Under the pieces are notes generated by a model. The model ran no database searches. It was not told where the DNA came from and saw only the letters and a program-made list of their open reading frames with translations. Positions 61,268 through 64,000 of a stretch of DNA of 64,000 nucleotides are shown one piece after another. A program made the translations under genes and the position numbers. Source of the DNA: Pseudorhodoferax sp. Leaf267 (lineage in GTDB: Bacteria > Pseudomonadota > Gammaproteobacteria > Burkholderiales > Burkholderiaceae_C); contig NZ_LMMV01000012.1 of the NCBI RefSeq assembly GCF_001422405.1, positions 350,830 to 414,829 of the forward strand, given 5' to 3'. The number at the start of each line of letters is the position of its first letter. Position 1 is the stretch's first letter.

Positions 61268-61322
61268 ACTAGGGTTAGTATCTAGTCTATTGTGCAGTGC
61301 AACAATAGTCCGATTGGACTAA
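61268..61322. promoter_or_regulatory. Palindromes in the divergent promoter of the eps locus
   Basis: CTATTGT-GCAGTGCA-ACAATAG (61287-61308) is a 7-bp inverted repeat around a palindromic centre TGCAGTGCA. It is flanked by ACTA-GGGT-TAGT (61268-61279) and by GGACTA (61317-61322), so TAGTC/GACTA-type words recur four times in about 55 bases. This looks like binding sites for a dimeric regulator. TTGGAC (61315-61320) may be a -35 box for epsF. Confidence 0.5.
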
Positions 61323-61391
61323 CTGTCCTACGCACGAATCAAACGCCATGGCTGTTCAATGGCCCGAAAATTCGAGCTCCACTGGAGAACT

Positions 61392-62816
61392 ATGAGACTC
61401 GCCGAAATATTTGTTTTGTTGCGCGCGCGCTGGAAGCTGGCGGCATTGGTGTGGATGGCGGTTGTGGCAGCTGCAGGTGCCGTGACGATGATGAAAGACC
61501 CTCTGTACACAGCGTCGGCCTCAGTTGTGCTGGATGTGAAATCCCCCGATCCCATCGCCGGCATGGTCCTGCCAGGCATGACCAACAACAGCTATATGGG
61601 GACCCAGCTGGGCGTTCTTCGCAGTGAACGGGTGGCCCTGCGGGTGGCACGGGCCTTAGGCTGGGACAGGGACGAGGAGCGGCGCCGCGCTTGGCTGGCA
61701 GCCACTGGCGGTGTGGGTGATTTCGAATCGTCGCTCGCAGGCGGGCTGTTGCGCAGGATGGACGCTGTGCCAACCCGTGAATCCAATGTGATTACGATCT
61801 CCTACACGGATGCCGACCCAGCGCTTGCAGCAGTAATCGCCAATGCCTGGGTCCAGGCCTACATCGACACCACGCTGGAATTGCGTGTCGAGCCTGCGCG
61901 CCAGTACGCCGGCTTTTTCGACACCCATGGCAAGCAATTGCGCGAGGAATTAGAGCGCGCCCAGGTGCGCCTGTCGGACTACCAGCGCAAACACGACATC
62001 GTCGCGACCGATGAACGAGTCGATGTCGAGAGCACGCGTCTGCAAGAGCTGTCGTCGCAAGTTGTCACATTGCAAGGACTGGCCAACGAAACGGGTGGTC
62101 GTCAAAGCCAGGCGTCTGGCAACGCCAGCAGCATGCCGGAAGTGCTGACCAATCCGGTGATTGTCGGTCTGACCTCCGAACTCGCACGCCAGGAAGCGAG
62201 GCAGAAAGAGCTCGGCGCACGGCTGGGTGACCGCCACCCGGAAATGATCGAGTTGAACGCTAAAATCGCGGAATTGCGCTCTGGGATCGCCGTCGAAACT
62301 CGACGCGTCACAGGTGGCATCGTTGTGAACAATAGTGTCAACCAAGCTCGACTAGCACAGGCCCGTGCAGCCGTCGAGGAGCAGCGCGCCAAGCTCCTGA
62401 GCCTGAAAGCTCAGCGTGACGAGGCCGGCGTGTTACTGCGGGATGTTGACAATGCCAAGCGCGCTTACGACACAGTCTTGACTCGCGCAAGCCAGACCAG
62501 TGTTGAGAGCCATGCTACGTTGACGAATGTCAGCGTCCTCAAGGAGGCATCTGCGCCGCTGACCCAGTCGGAGCCTCGCGTCGTGCTGAACATGGCCATT
62601 GCGGTCCTGGCAGCCACATTGCTCGCCTTGGGTGGGGCAATTGCAGCGGAAATGCGCGATCGTAGGTTGCGTACCGAGCATGACGTTGTGCGCGGTTTGC
62701 ACCTGCCTTTGCTGGGTGTATTGCCAAAGCAAGCTGTCCGCCCGAATCGCAGCGCCGGTCTGCGCGGGCGGTGGGCTGCCCAGATCGCCAACTCACCTGG
62801 CGGCAAGGTCGGATGA
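61392..62816 (+). CDS. epsF: Polysaccharide chain length determinant protein EpsF
   Basis: A 474-residue Wzz-type protein. Membrane helices are near residues 16-33 and 400-421, enclosing a long periplasmic coiled-coil region (SVVLDVKSPDPIAGMVLPGM near the start; LTSELARQEARQKELGARLG; VNQARLAQARAAVEEQRAKL). The DPIAGM segment is typical of EpsF proteins of exosortase-associated loci. It sets polymer length with EpsG at the inner membrane. GGAGAA lies upstream of the ATG. The cytoplasmic kinase domain is absent, supplied separately by epsG. Confidence 0.88.
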   Translation: MRLAEIFVLLRARWKLAALVWMAVVAAAGAVTMMKDPLYTASASVVLDVKSPDPIAGMVLPGMTNNSYMGTQLGVLRSERVALRVARALGWDRDEERRRAWLAATGGVGDFESSLAGGLLRRMDAVPTRESNVITISYTDADPALAAVIANAWVQAYIDTTLELRVEPARQYAGFFDTHGKQLREELERAQVRLSDYQRKHDIVATDERVDVESTRLQELSSQVVTLQGLANETGGRQSQASGNASSMPEVLTNPVIVGLTSELARQEARQKELGARLGDRHPEMIELNAKIAELRSGIAVETRRVTGGIVVNNSVNQARLAQARAAVEEQRAKLLSLKAQRDEAGVLLRDVDNAKRAYDTVLTRASQTSVESHATLTNVSVLKEASAPLTQSEPRVVLNMAIAVLAATLLALGGAIAAEMRDRRLRTEHDVVRGLHLPLLGVLPKQAVRPNRSAGLRGRWAAQIANSPGGKVG

Positions 62817-62910
62817 GTGCCGACGCAGCGGCCCGTACACGCCCTAGGGAGCGCGGCTGTCGCAATTTCTGTTTCAGCTCGAAGGAGTGGACCAAACACA
62901 TGCCGAATCC

Positions 62911-63789
62911 ATGACGAACCCAGAAGATGTTTCGAACTCCAGCGGTCAACTCGTAGACCGCTCTATCGGGGACCTGATCAAGGAGTTGCGCCAGCTGGAC
63001 GCCCGTCAAGTGGAACTGGTTCTGCAACATCAGCGCCAACATGGCGTGCGGTTCGGCGAGGCTGCCATCGCGCTCAAGCTGGCGTCTCGCGACGACGTGC
63101 TATGGGCCTTGTCTCAGCAGTTCCACTATCCCTACGCTGTAGAGGGCGGGCTTTCTGGATTGAGCGAGGAACTCGTCGCGGCGACGGACCCCTTCAGCAA
63201 AGAGGCGGAGGTTTTTCGCGATGTGCGCAGCCAACTGCTGATGGGGGTCATGGCGCCTGACCAGCCGCGTCGGGCACTTGCCGTGCTGAGTCCTGACGTC
63301 GGTGACGGCAAGACGTTTTTTGCAGCCAACCTCGCCGTCACGTTCAGCCAGCTCGGCGAGAGCACTTTGCTCATCGATGCGGACATGCGCACGCCTCGCC
63401 AGCATCTGCTGTTCGGTCTGCAGCCGGGCTCTGGTCTAAGCAACATCCTCGCCGGCCGGGCCACCACTGACGTGATCACGCCGGTACCTGCACTGCCTGG
63501 CATGCATCTGCTCACAGTTGGAACACTGCCGCCAAATCCATTGGAGTTGATGCAGCGAGCAAACTTCAGTTTCGTGATGCAGGAGCTGTTAACGCGGTTC
63601 GACCATGTGCTAGTCGATACGCCCGCCGCCGTCCATGGCGCCGACGGCCGCGTTCTCGCGGCCCGCTGTGGCGCGGCATTGGTGATCGGCCGTCGTGGCC
63701 GCACACGCATGGACGCGCTGCAGAATCTTGTCAGCCAGATCGGTCGCTCGCACGCCAAGATTGCCGGGGTGATGCTGAATGAGCACTGA
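62911..63789 (+). CDS. epsG: Chain length determinant tyrosine kinase EpsG
   Basis: A 292-residue BY-kinase-like ATPase. An N-terminal region of about 80 residues resembles the type II secretion E/MshE N-domain. Then come Walker A SPDVGDGKT (127-135), Walker A' LLIDADMR (153-160) and LVDTPAAVHGADGR. The usual Tyr-rich tail is missing, as in many EpsG. It works with EpsF on exopolysaccharide length. The start is uncertain: GTG at 62887 is in frame; the ATG at 62911 overlaps the stop of a four-codon frame (62900-62914) behind AAGGAG. Confidence 0.87.
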   Translation: MTNPEDVSNSSGQLVDRSIGDLIKELRQLDARQVELVLQHQRQHGVRFGEAAIALKLASRDDVLWALSQQFHYPYAVEGGLSGLSEELVAATDPFSKEAEVFRDVRSQLLMGVMAPDQPRRALAVLSPDVGDGKTFFAANLAVTFSQLGESTLLIDADMRTPRQHLLFGLQPGSGLSNILAGRATTDVITPVPALPGMHLLTVGTLPPNPLELMQRANFSFVMQELLTRFDHVLVDTPAAVHGADGRVLAARCGAALVIGRRGRTRMDALQNLVSQIGRSHAKIAGVMLNEH

Positions 63790-64000
63790 TCGCACGCCGT
63801 CCATTCTCGTGGTGATCCCGACGCTGAACGAAGACTCGACCATCGAGGGCGTCATTGACAACCTGGCACGAGACTGGCCAGCGCATGGCCGTGTAACGTT
63901 TGTCGTTGCTGATGGCGGCAGCACCGACGGCACGGTGCAACGCGTCGAGCGCCTGGCTGCAAGCAAACCGTGGCTGTCGCTGCTGCACAATCCGAAGCGT
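63779..64000 (+). CDS. Glycosyltransferase family 2, N-terminal part (cut by window end)
   Basis: 74 codons are visible. ILVVIPTLNEDSTIEGVIDN and VADGGSTDGTVQRV are the nucleotide-sugar-binding start of GT2 (GT-A fold) enzymes, with the first DxD-like Asp in ADGGS. It probably adds a sugar to the eps repeat unit. The ATG overlaps the epsG stop by 11 bases, so it belongs to the same operon. Confidence 0.85.
   Translation, partial: MSTDRTPSILVVIPTLNEDSTIEGVIDNLARDWPAHGRVTFVVADGGSTDGTVQRVERLAASKPWLSLLHNPKR

Overview
The window is a GC-rich, densely coded chromosomal segment of a beta-proteobacterium, most likely a member of Burkholderiales/Comamonadaceae. The grounds are the tmRNA tag peptide ANDERFALAA, a fused aroA-cmk gene, the block gyrA-serC-pheA-tyrA-aroA/cmk-rpsA-ihfB-lapA-lapB-rfaE1-hldD, an intracellular polyhydroxyalkanoate depolymerase, and an exosortase-type EpsF/EpsG polysaccharide pair. 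I do not name a species. There are 63 supported protein genes (two cut by the window edges), one doubtful micro-gene, one tmRNA, no tRNA or rRNA, no CRISPR array and no insertion sequence. Almost everything is chromosomal housekeeping; there is no clear genomic island.

Layout. 1-3.3 kb: the end of a 5-oxoprolinase-type gene, a flavin monooxygenase and a small ComEA-like exported protein. 3.3-17 kb (minus strand): heptose synthesis for LPS, LapA/LapB control of LPS, IHF-beta, ribosomal protein S1, aromatic amino acid and serine synthesis, and DNA gyrase A behind its own terminator. 17-25 kb (plus): an OmpA-like protein, ubiG, gph, tmRNA, rsuA, then a run of envelope-type genes (beta-propeller, polysaccharide deacetylase, membrane hydroxylase, EI24 membrane protein, MoaB/CinA-like protein). 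25-30 kb: a nitrogen control unit, glnA behind a sigma-54 promoter with an NtrC-type upstream site, followed by glnL/glnG (NtrB/NtrC), which supply the regulator itself.

30-34 kb: exonuclease III, a Nudix hydrolase, a BASS/Acr3-like permease and a chemoreceptor. 34.4-39.7 kb: a compact haem-copper oxidase locus with a lipoprotein subunit II, a fused subunit I-III, a small unknown membrane protein, a CtaG-type assembly factor, and DUF2231 and CopD-like membrane proteins. 40-61 kb: folate/thymidylate genes, an FAD oxidoreductase, small membrane proteins, metY, CBS protein, phaZ, GST, cupin, aroC, a DEAD-box helicase, apaH, CorC-like protein, aldo/keto reductase, purM/hda (divergent), and the tightly overlapping hda-HAD-pcnB-folK series. 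60.9-64 kb: the start of an exopolysaccharide locus (epsF, epsG, glycosyltransferase), divergent from a small exported protein with an unusual C-terminal sorting-like tail.

The best candidates for something new are the small protein and operator-like palindromes at the eps locus, and the unknown small membrane protein inside the oxidase locus. Starts were adjusted to the best ribosome-binding site and family length where the open frame runs further upstream.
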